Notes under the pieces: generated by a model | The model's input: only the letters and a program-made list of their open reading frames with translations | The model's database searches: none | Told to the model about the DNA's origin: nothing | Part shown: piece after piece, positions 28,125 to 40,244 of the stretch | Layout: the number at the start of each line of letters is the position of its first letter | Numbering within the stretch: the first letter of the stretch is position 1 | Position numbers and translations under genes: made by a program | Source of the DNA: Mycoplasmatota bacterium | Lineage (GTDB): Bacteria > Bacillota_I > Bacilli_A > Acholeplasmatales > Acholeplasmataceae | Direction of reading: 5' to 3' | Assembly (NCBI GenBank): GCA_018622495.1 | Contig: CP076021.1 | Coordinates: 806,001 to 870,000, forward strand | DNA: 64,000 bases

Positions 28125-28153
28125 TTGAATAATTGTTAAAGTAATGATATAAT
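28125..28153 (+). promoter_or_regulatory. Promoter of rpmG
   Basis: TTGAAT (28125-28130), 17 bases, TATAAT (28148-28153); GGAGG follows ahead of the ATG at 28179. Confidence 0.75.
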
Positions 28154-28178
28154 ACATGCGTATGTTTGGAGGTATGAC

Positions 28179-28328
28179 ATGAGAGACTTAGTAAAATTGG
28201 TTTGTACTTCTTGTGGAGACGAGAATTATCATACAGACAAGAATAAAAAAACTAAACCAGAACGTTTAGAATTTAAAAAGTATTGTCCACGTGAAAAGAA
28301 ATACACAATCCATAAAGAAAAGAAATAA
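28179..28328 (+). CDS. rpmG: 50S ribosomal protein L33
   Basis: A 49-residue L33: [17 protein letters not shown], then [19 protein letters not shown] and a basic end. The N-terminal CxxC is kept but the second zinc pair is reduced to one cysteine (YCPRE), so it is between the zinc-binding C+ form and the zinc-free C- form. A hairpin terminator follows at 28330. Confidence 0.93.
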   Translation: MRDLVKLVCTSCGDENYHTDKNKKTKPERLEFKKYCPREKKYTIHKEKK

Positions 28329-28329
28329 G

Positions 28330-28352
28330 CTATTCTAAGAATAGTTTTTTTT
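28330..28352 (+). terminator. Terminator after rpmG
   Basis: CTATT pairs with AATAG around CTAAG, followed by T8. Confidence 0.7.
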
Positions 28353-28377
28353 CTATCAAAAAAAAGGAGATTAATAA

Positions 28378-28908
28378 ATGAAAGGTTTTGTAGTTTTACT
28401 TAGAGGCTTTAATACTGGAAATCTTCGTATGACAAAAGATGCACTTTCAAATTTGGTGCGTCGTTTAGGTTATGATAAATTCGAGTTAATTTCTAATACG
28501 GGCAATATTGTTTTGTTTACTGATGGAAACCCATCAAAAATCTTAGATGAAATTATTCATGAACTTACTGTAAATTTTGGTCAAAATATGTTTGGTCATA
28601 TAAGATCTTTTGATGAAATGCTCCTATTAGAACCACATTTGAAAGCGTTAGTTTATGATGTTCAACAATATATATTATTTGGGGATAAAGAGACATCAAA
28701 AGAATTATATGAAGTATTTGAACTTATCGATGATGATAAGGAAAAGTTAGATATGATTGGACATGATCTATATTGGACAACACCAAGAGGATACACATTA
28801 AAGAGTTTTGGTAGAATCGCTCTAGGCGATAAAAAATACAAAAAACTTGTTACATCAAGAAATATCACAACGATTAAAAAGATTATTGAGTGTATTCAAC
28901 ATGGTTAA
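28378..28908 (+). CDS. DUF1697 family protein
   Basis: A 176-residue protein. The N-terminal VVLLRGFNTGNLRMTKDAL and LISNTGNIVLFTD match the DUF1697 signature (LLRGINVG ... SGNVVF). Function of the family is unknown. RBS AAGGAG. Its last codons overlap the next gene. Confidence 0.75.
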   Translation: MKGFVVLLRGFNTGNLRMTKDALSNLVRRLGYDKFELISNTGNIVLFTDGNPSKILDEIIHELTVNFGQNMFGHIRSFDEMLLLEPHLKALVYDVQQYILFGDKETSKELYEVFELIDDDKEKLDMIGHDLYWTTPRGYTLKSFGRIALGDKKYKKLVTSRNITTIKKIIECIQHG

Positions 28909-29521
28909 AACAATTTTTGGTAATGAACAATACGCTAATGAATTTATCATTTGTAGATTTGATCAATGTGTCATTATTGATCCGTCCCATGATTTAGAAA
29001 AAATCATATCTGTGATTGACCAAAGAAAAGTTGTTGGTATATTAATTACACATGCTCATCAAGATCATGTTGATTTAATTGGTCATTTTGAATGTCCAAT
29101 TTATATTCATGAGGATGATGCTCATTTGTTATTTGAAGACAGATATAATGGATATGATCAATATAAAAGACCTTATACAAGAAAGTCTTTAGATTTAAAA
29201 TTGATTAATCATAAAAGTAAAATTAAATTAGCAGACGGGTTTATTGAAGTACTACACACACCTGGACATACAAAAGGTAGTGTATGTTATTTATATCAAA
29301 ATCATTTGTTTACAGGTGATACTTTATTTAAAGATGCTGTTGGAAGACATGATTTATATTCAGGATCTCTAAAAGAACTTAAGCATAGTGTCTTAGAGGC
29401 TATGACATTATCAAATCAAATTAAAATTTATCCTGGCCACGATGAACTTACGACGATGAGAGAAGAAAAAAGAAATAACCCATTTTATTTAAAATGGGCT
29501 AAGCAATTTAATAAATTATAG
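28901..29521 (+). CDS. Metallo-beta-lactamase-fold hydrolase (glyoxalase II-like)
   Basis: A 206-residue protein with the two-metal MBL motif THAHQDHVDL (HxHxDH), HTPGHTKGS, FTGDTLF and a final YPGHDE. The length and motifs match the glyoxalase II-like/YcbL group that cleaves thioesters. Methylglyoxal synthase at 38696 shows that methylglyoxal is made, so a detoxification link is possible, though not shown. The start is ATG 28901, inside the end of the DUF1697 gene. Confidence 0.85.
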   Translation: MVKTIFGNEQYANEFIICRFDQCVIIDPSHDLEKIISVIDQRKVVGILITHAHQDHVDLIGHFECPIYIHEDDAHLLFEDRYNGYDQYKRPYTRKSLDLKLINHKSKIKLADGFIEVLHTPGHTKGSVCYLYQNHLFTGDTLFKDAVGRHDLYSGSLKELKHSVLEAMTLSNQIKIYPGHDELTTMREEKRNNPFYLKWAKQFNKL

Positions 29522-30202
29522 AGTTAATGTGCGTTTTGATTTTACAATAAAATTTTGATCAAAATCATAAATCACAGGTGTCGCTGTCGGAAGATTTAAT
29601 TTTAAAACTTCCTCTTTTGATAAGTGTTCAATATACATCATCAGTGAACGCAAGCTATTACCATGGGCAACAATTAAGACATTGTTGCCTTTTTTTAGTT
29701 ACGGAAAAATATGTGTATGCCAATAAGGTAAGACACGTAATTGGCAAGTATGTAGACTTTCAGCTCTTGGTAAATCATCAATGCCTTGATAAAGTGAATC
29801 AAATTTTGGAAGTCTAGGATCATCTAAATCTAATAATGGTGGCAATGTATCGAAACTTCTACGCCATAGATTTACTTGTTCTTCACCAAATTGCAATGTA
29901 GTTTCTTTTTTATTTAATCCTTGTAGTGCACCGTAGTGACGCTCGTTTAAACGCCATGATTTATAGATTGGAATTCTATTTTTATGTAGTGTATCTAATA
30001 CGATATGAAGTGTATCTACTGCACGTTTTAATACAGAAGTAAAAGCTATATCAATATCAATACCAGTATGTTTTATTTCTTGAGCAGCAATATGGGCATC
30101 TTTGACACCTTGTGTGCTAAGTTCAATATTTGTCCAACCAGTGAATTTATTTTCTAAATTCCATAAGCTTTGTCCATGTCTAAGGATGATAAGTTGAGAC
30201 AT
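29516..30202 (-). pseudogene. gpmA: 2,3-bisphosphoglycerate-dependent phosphoglycerate mutase with internal TAA
   Basis: Histidine-phosphatase-type mutase: LRHGQSLWN (phospho-histidine) at residue 8 and NERHYGALQG near 85. At codon 168 (29701-29699 on the minus strand) a TAA interrupts; the same frame then continues LKKGNNVLIVAHGNSLRSL, which carries the second catalytic histidine, to a natural stop at 29516. Restored length is 228 residues, as in the family. The truncated form would lack AHGNS and be inactive in glycolysis, unless another mutase exists. The preceding codon is CCG, matching the lesion pattern. The last bases overlap the end of the convergent MBL gene. Confidence 0.88.
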
Positions 30203-30334
30203 TATATCACCTTCCTTTATATGTGCATTATATCACTTTTTAAAAAAATATAAAGATAGGTCAATTTTTAAGGTTTAAATGTGTTAAAATTATGTTATTT
30301 TTAAAGGTATTTATCTAAAAACAGCACATTATAC

Positions 30335-30363
30335 TTGACAGTGCCAAATAAATATCATACAAT
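30335..30363 (+). promoter_or_regulatory. Heat-shock operon promoter
   Basis: TTGACA (30335-30340), 17 bases, TACAAT (30358-30363), immediately upstream of the CIRCE-like element. Confidence 0.85.
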
Positions 30364-30367
30364 AATA

Positions 30368-30394
30368 TTGGCACAAAGGAAAATAGAGTGCTAA
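30368..30394 (+). promoter_or_regulatory. CIRCE-like operator for HrcA
   Basis: TTGGCACAA, nine bases, GAGTGCTAA. The right half is a perfect CIRCE arm; the left differs at three positions. It overlaps the start of transcription of hrcA, which represses it. Confidence 0.88.
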
Positions 30395-30407
30395 AAGAGG
30401 TGAGGTC

Positions 30408-31421
30408 TTGTTAACAAGTAGACAAAAACTAATATTAAAAGCGATTGTAGAAGCATATGTAAAAGATGCCCTACCAGTAGGATCTAAATATTTAACACAA
30501 CTGCCATATTTAAAATTTTCAAGTGCAACATTAAGATATGATATGGCTATTTTAGAAGAATTAGGATTTTTAGAAAAAACGCATACCTCAAGTGGTCGCG
30601 TGCCATCTGAATTAGGATATCGTTATTATGTAGAACATCTTGTAACAAGAGACAGTCATGTGACTGAAAGTTTTCCATTGATTGATGAAATATTTATACA
30701 AAATAAACTTGCAAAAGAACAAGCTATTAAAGAAGCTATTTCATTATTAAGTGATTTAACGAATTATACAGCTATGGCAATAGGTCCTAATGGGTCTAGA
30801 AATACAATTAAACGTATTGATTTTGTACCTGTAGGTGAAAGTGACGCAGTTATATTGATTGTTACTGATCAAGGACATGTACAGCATCAAAATATTAGTG
30901 TACCGGAATCAGCTGATATCGCAAATGTTAAAGAAGTAATTAGATCACTTGATGAACTATTAAGAGATCGCACAATTGATGAAGCAAAAGCTATACTAGA
31001 AAATACATTTGCAAAACAAGAAATCGATAACTATATGGCTTATCAAAGTCAAATACTTAATTCGTTTATTAGAGCGTTTGCTAAATTTGCAGAAGACAAT
31101 TTCTATTTATCAGGGATGACAAATGTCTTTGAACAACCAGAGTTTCATAATATTAAAAATATAAAGAGTTTTGTTGACATGCTTGATAGAAGAGATATTC
31201 TTAAATTAATAGGTGATGAAGAAAGCTTATCAATACGATTTGGGTCTGATCTAAGACTAGTGCCAATGGATAATTGTACAGTGATATCTATTCCTTATAG
31301 AGTAAGTGATCATGAACATGGGACAATTGCCGTTGTTGGACCAACACGTATGGAATATAACAAAGTTATACCGCTTGTAGAATATATTGCAAGTAACCTC
31401 GCAAAACTATATAAAAAGTAA
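30408..31421 (+). CDS. hrcA: Heat-inducible transcription repressor HrcA
   Basis: A 337-residue repressor: winged-helix N-terminus (LTSRQKLILKAIVEAYVKDALPVGSKYL ... SATLRYDMAILEELGFLEKTHTSSGRVPSELGYRYYV), then the GAF-like sensor domain ending VGPTRMEYNKVIPLVEY. TTG 30408 is the start, with GAGGTGAGG just before it. First gene of hrcA-grpE-dnaK-dnaJ under its own CIRCE-like operator. Confidence 0.95.
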   Translation: MLTSRQKLILKAIVEAYVKDALPVGSKYLTQLPYLKFSSATLRYDMAILEELGFLEKTHTSSGRVPSELGYRYYVEHLVTRDSHVTESFPLIDEIFIQNKLAKEQAIKEAISLLSDLTNYTAMAIGPNGSRNTIKRIDFVPVGESDAVILIVTDQGHVQHQNISVPESADIANVKEVIRSLDELLRDRTIDEAKAILENTFAKQEIDNYMAYQSQILNSFIRAFAKFAEDNFYLSGMTNVFEQPEFHNIKNIKSFVDMLDRRDILKLIGDEESLSIRFGSDLRLVPMDNCTVISIPYRVSDHEHGTIAVVGPTRMEYNKVIPLVEYIASNLAKLYKK

Positions 31422-31429
31422 AGGATGAT

Positions 31430-33797
<2,368 letters not shown>

Positions 33798-33802
33798 AAT
33801 CG

Positions 33803-33826
33803 GGTAGGGGCTTTTGCCCCTTATCC
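33803..33826 (+). terminator. Attenuator hairpin between dnaK and dnaJ
   Basis: GGGGC pairs with GCCCC around TTTT, with weak flanking pairs and no long T-run. It probably reduces dnaJ mRNA relative to dnaK. Confidence 0.55.
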
Positions 33827-33845
33827 ATGATGGAGTTGATAAAAT

Positions 33846-34952
33846 ATGGCAGATAAGAGAGATTATTATGACGTATTAGGTGTTTCAAAAAATGCATCTG
33901 ATGATGAAATAAAAAAAGCTTACCGACAATTAGCAAAAAAATATCATCCCGATATCTCTAAAGAAGAAAATGCTGAAGTTAAATTTAAAGAAGTACAAAG
34001 TGCTTATGATACTTTAAGTGACAAACAAAAACGAGCTGCTTATGATCAATATGGTCATGAAGGTAGTCCTTTTGGTGGTCAAGGCGGTGCAGGATTCTCA
34101 GATTTTGGTGGATTTTCAGATATATTTAGTCAATTTTTTGGTGGTGGTGGCAATCAACAAAGACAACGCAATCCAAATGGACCAATGCGTGGTGATGATT
34201 TAGAAAAAATAATGACCATAGATTTTATGGAAGCTGCTTTAGGAACTAAAAAAACAGTCAGCGTAAATGTAACAGATACATGTCATTTTTGTCATGGAAC
34301 AGGTGCAGAATCTGCAAAAGATGTAGAAATATGTAGTCGTTGTCATGGTGATGGTGTCATTAATGTTGAACAAAGAACAATGTTTGGTTCAATGCGTTCT
34401 CAACAAGTTTGTCCTGTTTGTGGCGGTCGTGGTAAAACAATTAAAAATAAATGCCATGTTTGTCATGGTTCAGGCCAAGAAAGAAAGACTAAGACAGTTG
34501 ATGTAACAATACCTGCTGGTGTAGATACAAATATGAGCCTTAAAGTTGCTGGTTATGGTAATGGTGGTAAAAATGGTGGACCATCCGGAGATTTATATTT
34601 AAATTTTAGAGTGAAACCTCATAATGTGTTTAGACGCCAAGGTGATGATGTTGTCTTACATGTACCATTATCGATTACACAAGCGGTATTAGGGACAAAA
34701 ATTGATATACCTACCATTTATGGTGATGTCACATTAAAAATACCTGCTGGTATTGAAGGTGGTACTTCACTTAGAATGAAAGATAAAGGTATAGCAAACA
34801 TTAGAACTAAAAAACATGGTGATCAACACGTGGTTGTTGATATTCAAACACCTAAGAATTTAAGTAGCCAAGAAAAGAAACTTTACGAAGAATTATCTAA
34901 AATTGAAAATAAAGAGACAAATTGGCAAAAATTCAAAAATTTATTTAAATAA
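33846..34952 (+). CDS. dnaJ: Molecular chaperone DnaJ (Hsp40)
   Basis: A 368-residue class I J-protein: J-domain with KYHPDISKE, a glycine-rich linker (about 75-105), four zinc-finger repeats ([32 protein letters not shown]), then the substrate-binding C-terminus. Stimulates DnaK's ATPase. Ends the operon. Confidence 0.97.
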   Translation: MADKRDYYDVLGVSKNASDDEIKKAYRQLAKKYHPDISKEENAEVKFKEVQSAYDTLSDKQKRAAYDQYGHEGSPFGGQGGAGFSDFGGFSDIFSQFFGGGGNQQRQRNPNGPMRGDDLEKIMTIDFMEAALGTKKTVSVNVTDTCHFCHGTGAESAKDVEICSRCHGDGVINVEQRTMFGSMRSQQVCPVCGGRGKTIKNKCHVCHGSGQERKTKTVDVTIPAGVDTNMSLKVAGYGNGGKNGGPSGDLYLNFRVKPHNVFRRQGDDVVLHVPLSITQAVLGTKIDIPTIYGDVTLKIPAGIEGGTSLRMKDKGIANIRTKKHGDQHVVVDIQTPKNLSSQEKKLYEELSKIENKETNWQKFKNLFK

Positions 34953-34961
34953 AATGACTTC

Positions 34962-34998
34962 ATATAGCAGATATACACGCATATATCTGCTATATTTT
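34962..34998 (+). terminator. Terminator of the heat-shock operon
   Basis: ATATAGCAGATAT and ATATCTGCTATAT pair over eight bases, followed by TTTTTAT. Confidence 0.8.
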
Positions 34999-35070
34999 TA
35001 TATTGAGTCATAATATTTTACCTCATCATGTAATAATGATATAATTTGAACATAAAAGGATGTGATTTCA

Positions 35071-36057
35071 ATGATTCTAATCAGACATCATAACGAAGGT
35101 AATTTAAAACCTTATTTCTATTTTGCGCTTGAAGAATATTTATTAAATGAAGTATTAAAAGAAGGAGAAACTTATTTTTTCACTTGGGAAATTCACGGCG
35201 TTGTTGTTGGTAAAAACCAAGTCATAGAAAATGAAGTAAATCTTGAGTTTTTAAAAGAAAACAAAATTGATATATATAGAAGACCTACAGGTGGAGGTTG
35301 TGTCTATGCTGATCATAGAAATACTATGTTTTCCATTGTTACAAAACGAACAAATAAACAGTTTAGTTTTAAAAAATATTTACAAAAAATTATAGATGCT
35401 TTAAACGTATTAGATGTAGAGTTAACTTTTAGTGGCAGAAATGACTTGTTATTTGATGGAAAGAAAATATCAGGAAATGCATTTTTACAAAACAAAAATG
35501 GTATGTTAATGCACGGAACTTTTCTATATGATTGTGATTTGGAAACTATGGTACGGGCCATTTCTCCAAGTGATGAAAAACTGGTATCTAAGGGTATTAG
35601 CAGTGTTAAATCTAGAGTCACTAACTTAAAACCCTACCTTAATGGGATGAGCCAAGAAGAACTTATAAAGCATTTTGAAAATGTCTTGACTACTGAAACT
35701 TATGAACTATCAGATAAAGAAATTGAAAAAATAAATTTGATGGCATCAAAATATGCCTCAAAGGATTGGATATATCAAGTTCAACCTCCTTATACAAAAA
35801 TGTTAAAGAAGCGAATAGGTGGTGGGTTATTTGAAATTATTATTGATTTAAAACATGGCAAAATCAATCATTTACAAATCAAAGGTGATTTTTTTGACAC
35901 AAAATCATTAGAAACTTTTGAAAGTAAATTTAAAAATATATTATTTAATCATAAAGAAATAAGTAAAATATTACAAAATAACCATATTTCTAACTATGTT
36001 TTGGATGTTGATGAGCAAGCATTCAATGAATTGTTATTAAGTGGGACACTTTTATAA
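35071..36057 (+). CDS. lplA: Lipoate-protein ligase A
   Basis: A 328-residue enzyme that attaches free lipoate to 2-oxoacid dehydrogenase complexes. The signature RRPTGGGCVYAD near 73 and the lysine region DGKKISGNAFLQNKNGMLMHGTFLYD near 135 are clear, and the C-terminal accessory domain is present. ATG 35071 has AAGGA ten bases upstream; a GTG at 35062 would sit on the ribosome binding site. A gene alone between terminators. Confidence 0.93.
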   Translation: MILIRHHNEGNLKPYFYFALEEYLLNEVLKEGETYFFTWEIHGVVVGKNQVIENEVNLEFLKENKIDIYRRPTGGGCVYADHRNTMFSIVTKRTNKQFSFKKYLQKIIDALNVLDVELTFSGRNDLLFDGKKISGNAFLQNKNGMLMHGTFLYDCDLETMVRAISPSDEKLVSKGISSVKSRVTNLKPYLNGMSQEELIKHFENVLTTETYELSDKEIEKINLMASKYASKDWIYQVQPPYTKMLKKRIGGGLFEIIIDLKHGKINHLQIKGDFFDTKSLETFESKFKNILFNHKEISKILQNNHISNYVLDVDEQAFNELLLSGTLL

Positions 36058-36142
36058 CATTTATTGATAAAAAGGTAGTTTTGTTTGACTATATTTGTTG
36101 TAATTTGATAAAATAAGATAAGAAGTGAAAGGGTGATTAAAA

Positions 36143-36961
36143 ATGGGGAAAAAAGCAAACAAAGATTTAGCTCATGAAAATGAAGAATTAACACCTAAAG
36201 ATACTGCAAATAAAGCTGAAGAAAAGCAATTAAAAAAAGCTGCTAAAAAGAAAGCACTCGAAGAAAAACAAGCTTTAGAAATTGCTAAAGAAGAAGAAAA
36301 AGCACAATTAAAAAAAGATAAAAAGGCTGCAAAAAAAGCCGCTAAAGAAGAAAAAAAAGCATTAAAAAAGGCGAAACGTATTAAAGCTATTCGTCCAAAA
36401 TGGGTGAAAAAGTTTTTTAAACGCAGTAATGGTAAATCAAAAGAACAAATGTTTAAGTATATGGAAAGTGATCAAACAAGACTGCTTGAAAGAGCACATA
36501 CATTATTAAATATACAGTCTGCTGATTATGATAAATCTTTTATTGTTAAAATGCCAGCATCATTTGATAACAAAAAATCTGTTAAATATAGATTAGCACT
36601 TAATAAAAAAGGTGATAAAACTTTATTATATGATCAAGCATTTTTCAATGTATTGTTCTTTGGTGTAGAAACACTGTATCAATATCAAGCAAATATTGAT
36701 TTTCATACAGGACAAATTTCGAATGATAAAACATCAACATTTAGATATTTTGACATTGTAAATATTGAATCAAATTTAAATTTTGATCATATTAATCATC
36801 CTAAATATTTAAAATATGGTATTGATTTAACATTATCAAATAGTCAAAAGATATCTTTAAATTTAAGAAATCATCGACTAACATCAGGTTATAAATTACC
36901 TGGATTATTAACGGAACAAGAGAAAAAAATTGTTAGTTTATTAAAGCAAAAATTACACTAA
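36143..36961 (+). CDS. Protein of unknown function with a lysine/alanine-rich N-terminal helix
   Basis: A 272-residue protein. Residues 10-85 are a highly charged lysine, alanine and glutamate segment (for example KKAAKKAAKEEKK), long enough for a continuous helix or coiled coil and like histone-like tails. From about 120 a folded domain follows, with alternating hydrophobic strands. No signal peptide or membrane segment. I do not recognise the domain. It could bind nucleic acid or membrane through its basic arm; that is inference. RBS AAAGGGTG. Confidence 0.6.
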   Translation: MGKKANKDLAHENEELTPKDTANKAEEKQLKKAAKKKALEEKQALEIAKEEEKAQLKKDKKAAKKAAKEEKKALKKAKRIKAIRPKWVKKFFKRSNGKSKEQMFKYMESDQTRLLERAHTLLNIQSADYDKSFIVKMPASFDNKKSVKYRLALNKKGDKTLLYDQAFFNVLFFGVETLYQYQANIDFHTGQISNDKTSTFRYFDIVNIESNLNFDHINHPKYLKYGIDLTLSNSQKISLNLRNHRLTSGYKLPGLLTEQEKKIVSLLKQKLH

Positions 36962-37064
36962 ATAAATAAGTGATTTTGAGTCTTTGATTTAAAGTCTTGA
37001 AATCACTTTTTAAATTGACTTTTTTGCTGTATTTATGTATAATAAGTCCGTTGAGGTGAATTTT

Positions 37065-37499
37065 ATGAAAATATTAGTAAATGATTTAAAAGATAAACCC
37101 TCATTTGATTTTATTTGTAATTATACAAATGAAATTAAGTCTATCGAAGATATTATTTCTATCAAACCTGTAAATTTTCATTTAGATGCATTTTTTACAG
37201 ATGATGAAGTAACTTTATCTGTGAGTGGCCATGTTGATTTAACACTTACTTGTGCAAAAACACTTTTACCTGTTGAACATCAAATGGACATTACAGAATC
37301 AATTATTTTTGGTTCAAGCGAAGATGCAGATTTTATCTTAGAAGACGAAATTGATATTTCTGATATCTTATTTGGATATATTATTGCTGAGAAACCATAT
37401 GTTGTCTATCATCCAGATGCAAAGAATATAAATTTTGAAAAAGAAAAGAGTATTCATCCTGCATTTGCTGATTTAAATAAATTATTACATAAGAAGTAG
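37065..37499 (+). CDS. YceD/DUF177 family protein
   Basis: A 144-residue protein of the family normally found just upstream of rpmF, linked to 23S rRNA processing in plants and bacteria. [22 protein letters not shown] and a later acidic stretch with DISD match. ATG 37065 has GAGGTGA upstream. It ends 11 bases before rpmF and shares its promoter. Confidence 0.85.
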   Translation: MKILVNDLKDKPSFDFICNYTNEIKSIEDIISIKPVNFHLDAFFTDDEVTLSVSGHVDLTLTCAKTLLPVEHQMDITESIIFGSSEDADFILEDEIDISDILFGYIIAEKPYVVYHPDAKNINFEKEKSIHPAFADLNKLLHKK

Positions 37500-37510
37500 G
37501 AGGTGAACAC

Positions 37511-37702
37511 ATGGCTGTTCCATTTCGTAGAACCGGTAAGTCTGCTAAAAGAAAAAGACGTACACATTATAAACTTACTGCACCTGCATTAGTTGTTTGT
37601 CCACAAACTGGTGAATTCACACTTCCGCATAGAGTGACACCAAATAGTGGTTATTACAAGGGTCAAAAAGTTTTAACAAAAAAAGAAGCAAAAGCGGAAT
37701 AA
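37511..37702 (+). CDS. rpmF: 50S ribosomal protein L32
   Basis: A 63-residue L32: [22 protein letters not shown], then [22 protein letters not shown]. The zinc pairs (CPxCG ... CPxCG) are reduced to one cysteine, so it is the zinc-free form. RBS GGAGGTGA. Confidence 0.95.
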   Translation: MAVPFRRTGKSAKRKRRTHYKLTAPALVVCPQTGEFTLPHRVTPNSGYYKGQKVLTKKEAKAE

Positions 37703-37727
37703 GAAAAGGTGCTGATGAGCACCTTTT
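37703..37727 (+). terminator. Terminator after rpmF
   Basis: AAAAGGTGCT and AGCACCTTTT pair over GATG, followed by a T-rich run. Confidence 0.85.
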
Positions 37728-37784
37728 TCTTTGTAAAAAATTGAAAAATTAACGAATTTATATTATAGTTATAGTAAAGGTAAA

Positions 37785-38699
37785 ATGGTGCAAAATATGA
37801 AACATATTACAGTATTAAAAAATGAAGCTATTAAATATCTAAATATTAATCCTAATGGTATATATGTCGATGGCACGCTTGGTGGTGCTGGACACTCATC
37901 TGAAATTATTAAAAGATTAAATGAGGGACATTTATATGCTTTTGATCAAGATCAATTTGCGATAGATTTTGCTAAAGAAAGACTAGGGACAAGTAAATCT
38001 TATACTTTAATTAAAAATAATTTCATGTATATGAAAGAAGAATTAGCAAAACGTGAAATATATAAAATTGATGGATTATTATTAGATTTAGGTCTATCTT
38101 CATTTCAAATTGATGATATTGAACGTGGCTTTACTTATTTGAAAGATACTGATCTTGATATGAGAATGAATCAGCAGCAAACATTAACAGCAAAAGAAAT
38201 TGTAAACACATACGAAAAAGAAAAGTTAGCACATATATTTTTCGTCTATGGAGAAGAAAAAAATAGTTTTAAAATAGTTGACGAAATTATTAAAAATAGA
38301 CCTCTAGAAACTACGATGGATTTAGTTAAAATAACAGACAAAATTAATTATAGAGATAAAGGCCATAGTGCAAAACGTGTATTTCAAGCATTACGCATTG
38401 CTGTAAATAAAGAACTTGATGTTTTAGAGAAAGTATTAAAAGATGCAGTTGATATGTTAAATCCTGATGGTAGATTAGTTGTGATTACGTTTCATTCACT
38501 TGAAGATCGTATTGTAAAGCATTTTTTCAAACAGGAAAGCACACAACAAATTCCTAAAGGGTTACCAGTGATGGTTAAAGACACATCAAAATTAGAAGTG
38601 TTAACACGTAAGCCTATATATCCAAGTCAAACTGAACTTATGGAAAATTCAAGAAGTAAATGCGCTAAACTACGCGTTGCAAGAAGGAGAGACATATGA
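37785..38699 (+). CDS. rsmH: 16S rRNA (cytosine-1402-N4)-methyltransferase
   Basis: A 304-residue RsmH (MraW): [14 protein letters not shown] (SAM loop), [26 protein letters not shown], and [20 protein letters not shown] 37785 is used; 37797 is also possible. In walled bacteria it lies in the cell-division cluster; here it is followed by mgsA (ATGA overlap) with no division or wall genes, which fits a wall-less organism. Confidence 0.95.
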   Translation: MVQNMKHITVLKNEAIKYLNINPNGIYVDGTLGGAGHSSEIIKRLNEGHLYAFDQDQFAIDFAKERLGTSKSYTLIKNNFMYMKEELAKREIYKIDGLLLDLGLSSFQIDDIERGFTYLKDTDLDMRMNQQQTLTAKEIVNTYEKEKLAHIFFVYGEEKNSFKIVDEIIKNRPLETTMDLVKITDKINYRDKGHSAKRVFQALRIAVNKELDVLEKVLKDAVDMLNPDGRLVVITFHSLEDRIVKHFFKQESTQQIPKGLPVMVKDTSKLEVLTRKPIYPSQTELMENSRSKCAKLRVARRRDI

Positions 38700-39082
38700 A
38701 AATAGCATTAATCGCTCATGACAAGAAAAAAACAGATATGGTAAGCTTTGTTCAAAAGAATTTAGATGTATTTGAACCATGTGAACTATATGCTACTGGT
38801 ACGACTGGTACAATACTTAATAAACACACAGGCTTAAAAATAAACTTAAAAAAATCTGGCCCGCTAGGCGGAGACCAGGAAATTGGCTCAATGGTTGCAA
38901 ATCAACTATTAGATATGATTATATTTTTTAGAGATCCATTAACTGCTCAACCCCATGAACCAGATGTATCAGCATTGTTAAGATTAAGTGATCATTATGA
39001 AATACCACTTGCGACAAACTTATCTACAGCGAATTACTTTGTAGAAGCGCTTAGATTTGAAATGCAAAATAAAAAGGTGTAA
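38696..39082 (+). CDS. mgsA: Methylglyoxal synthase
   Basis: A 128-residue enzyme turning dihydroxyacetone phosphate into methylglyoxal. Conserved [43 protein letters not shown] (catalytic Asp and His) and TNLSTA. The overlap with rsmH indicates co-transcription. The MBL hydrolase at 28901 could belong to the downstream detoxification. Confidence 0.95.
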   Translation: MKIALIAHDKKKTDMVSFVQKNLDVFEPCELYATGTTGTILNKHTGLKINLKKSGPLGGDQEIGSMVANQLLDMIIFFRDPLTAQPHEPDVSALLRLSDHYEIPLATNLSTANYFVEALRFEMQNKKV

Positions 39083-39093
39083 TACACCTTTTT
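39071..39093. terminator. Bidirectional terminator between mgsA and the Fur-family gene
   Basis: AAAAAGGTGT and ACACCTTTTT pair over three bases, with A- and T-runs on the two sides. Confidence 0.85.
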
Positions 39094-39094
39094 A

Positions 39095-39520
39095 TTAATG
39101 AGAATTTTTTTTACTTGCAGATACAATAATACGTATATAGTCTAAATCGAAATCTTTAAAACAATCGTGCTTAGATATAAAATCAAAAATATCTGGTGAA
39201 TTTACTTCAGTTATTTCATGAGTTTCTCGATTCATAATGTGGATATGACTATCTGAACTATGCTTTGGATTATCCAAAGCTAAATCATAATATTTAACAT
39301 TATCTATGTAAATCTCAACAACCATTTTATGCTCCATAAGAAACTCTAAATTATTGTAAATGGTTGAGACATTATAAAAACCACGATTGGCTAATGCTTT
39401 TTGAATTTCTTTAAATGTTAAATGCTTATTTTCAAGTATTTCAATCATTGCTTGACGCGATTTAGTTAGTCTTAGTTTTTGAGAACGAATCTTTTTATAA
39501 TAACGTTCTTTTAAGTCCAT
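39095..39520 (-). CDS. Fur-family transcriptional regulator (PerR/Fur-like)
   Basis: A 141-residue protein: winged helix with LTKSRQAMIEILENKHLTFKEIQKAL and YNVSTIYNNLEFL, then a metal-binding C-terminal region with HSSDSHIHIMN and HEITEV. It lacks the CxxC structural zinc pairs. Which metal or peroxide it senses is unclear. RBS AAAGGAG. An 8-bp inverted repeat lies just upstream of its start. Confidence 0.85.
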   Translation of the reverse strand: MDLKERYYKKIRSQKLRLTKSRQAMIEILENKHLTFKEIQKALANRGFYNVSTIYNNLEFLMEHKMVVEIYIDNVKYYDLALDNPKHSSDSHIHIMNRETHEITEVNSPDIFDFISKHDCFKDFDLDYIRIIVSASKKNSH

Positions 39521-39537
39521 TTTAATGCTCCTTTAAT

Positions 39538-39559
39538 AAATAGATTGTTTTATCTATTT
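39538..39559. promoter_or_regulatory. Inverted repeat upstream of the Fur-family gene
   Basis: AAATAGAT and ATCTATTT separated by six bases, 18 bases from the Fur-family start codon. A candidate autoregulatory operator; no match to a named consensus. Confidence 0.4.
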
Positions 39560-39676
39560 TCATATAAATTATAACAGTATTTATAATAGATTTAAAGAAT
39601 AATGCTCTATATAGCCAATGATTAGATCAAATCTCAACTTTATGCATTATTATGATATAATATTAATGGTGATTTT

Positions 39677-40240
39677 ATGAATTATGTATACGGTGGATCG
39701 TTTAATCCTCCAACAAAAGCACATAGAAAAATTATTGAATTATTAAGCAATCTTAACGATACTGAAAAGGTGATTTTGATACCAGTTGGAGACGACTATC
39801 AAAAACCTTATTTAGCACCTTTTAAAGATCGATTAGAAATGCTTGAACAAGTTATTTGTGAGTTTCCTCATGTGATAATTTCAACGATAGAACAAGATGA
39901 CAAATACCATGGGACATTAAATAGTTTAAAAAGCTTAGAAAAAAACTATAAACCCTTAAGTTTTGTTATTGGCTCTGATCAAATAGATGAGTTGCCACAA
40001 TGGATAAATAGTAAAAAATTGTTAAAAGCATATACGTTTGTTATTATACAAAGAGATCGTAAATTAAGTATAGAAGACATTGAAAAAAAGTTTTCTCATA
40101 TACCGCATCATTTTAAATGGATACCTTTTAATCAAGAAGTGTCTGCTACAACTGCTAGAAAAAATATTGATAAAAGAAAAAAAATATTAGATCCTAAAAT
40201 AATCAAATATATAGAAGAACATCAATTGTATAAGGAGTGA
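39677..40240 (+). CDS. nadD: Nicotinate-nucleotide adenylyltransferase
   Basis: A 187-residue nucleotidyltransferase: YGGSFNPPTKAHRKI (the T/HxGH-like site reads TKAH), FVIGSDQIDELPQW, and SATTARKNID where the family has SSTxIR. It makes NaAD from NaMN and ATP. The NAD synthetase gene follows four bases later, so they share a pathway and transcript. Confidence 0.85.
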   Translation: MNYVYGGSFNPPTKAHRKIIELLSNLNDTEKVILIPVGDDYQKPYLAPFKDRLEMLEQVICEFPHVIISTIEQDDKYHGTLNSLKSLEKNYKPLSFVIGSDQIDELPQWINSKKLLKAYTFVIIQRDRKLSIEDIEKKFSHIPHHFKWIPFNQEVSATTARKNIDKRKKILDPKIIKYIEEHQLYKE

Positions 40241-40244
40241 TATC

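Noticed and set aside
39600-39655. Eight-base inverted repeat AATAATGC ... GCATTATT as an operator
   Set aside because: The arms are about 38 bases apart in very A+T-rich DNA, so chance pairing is likely.
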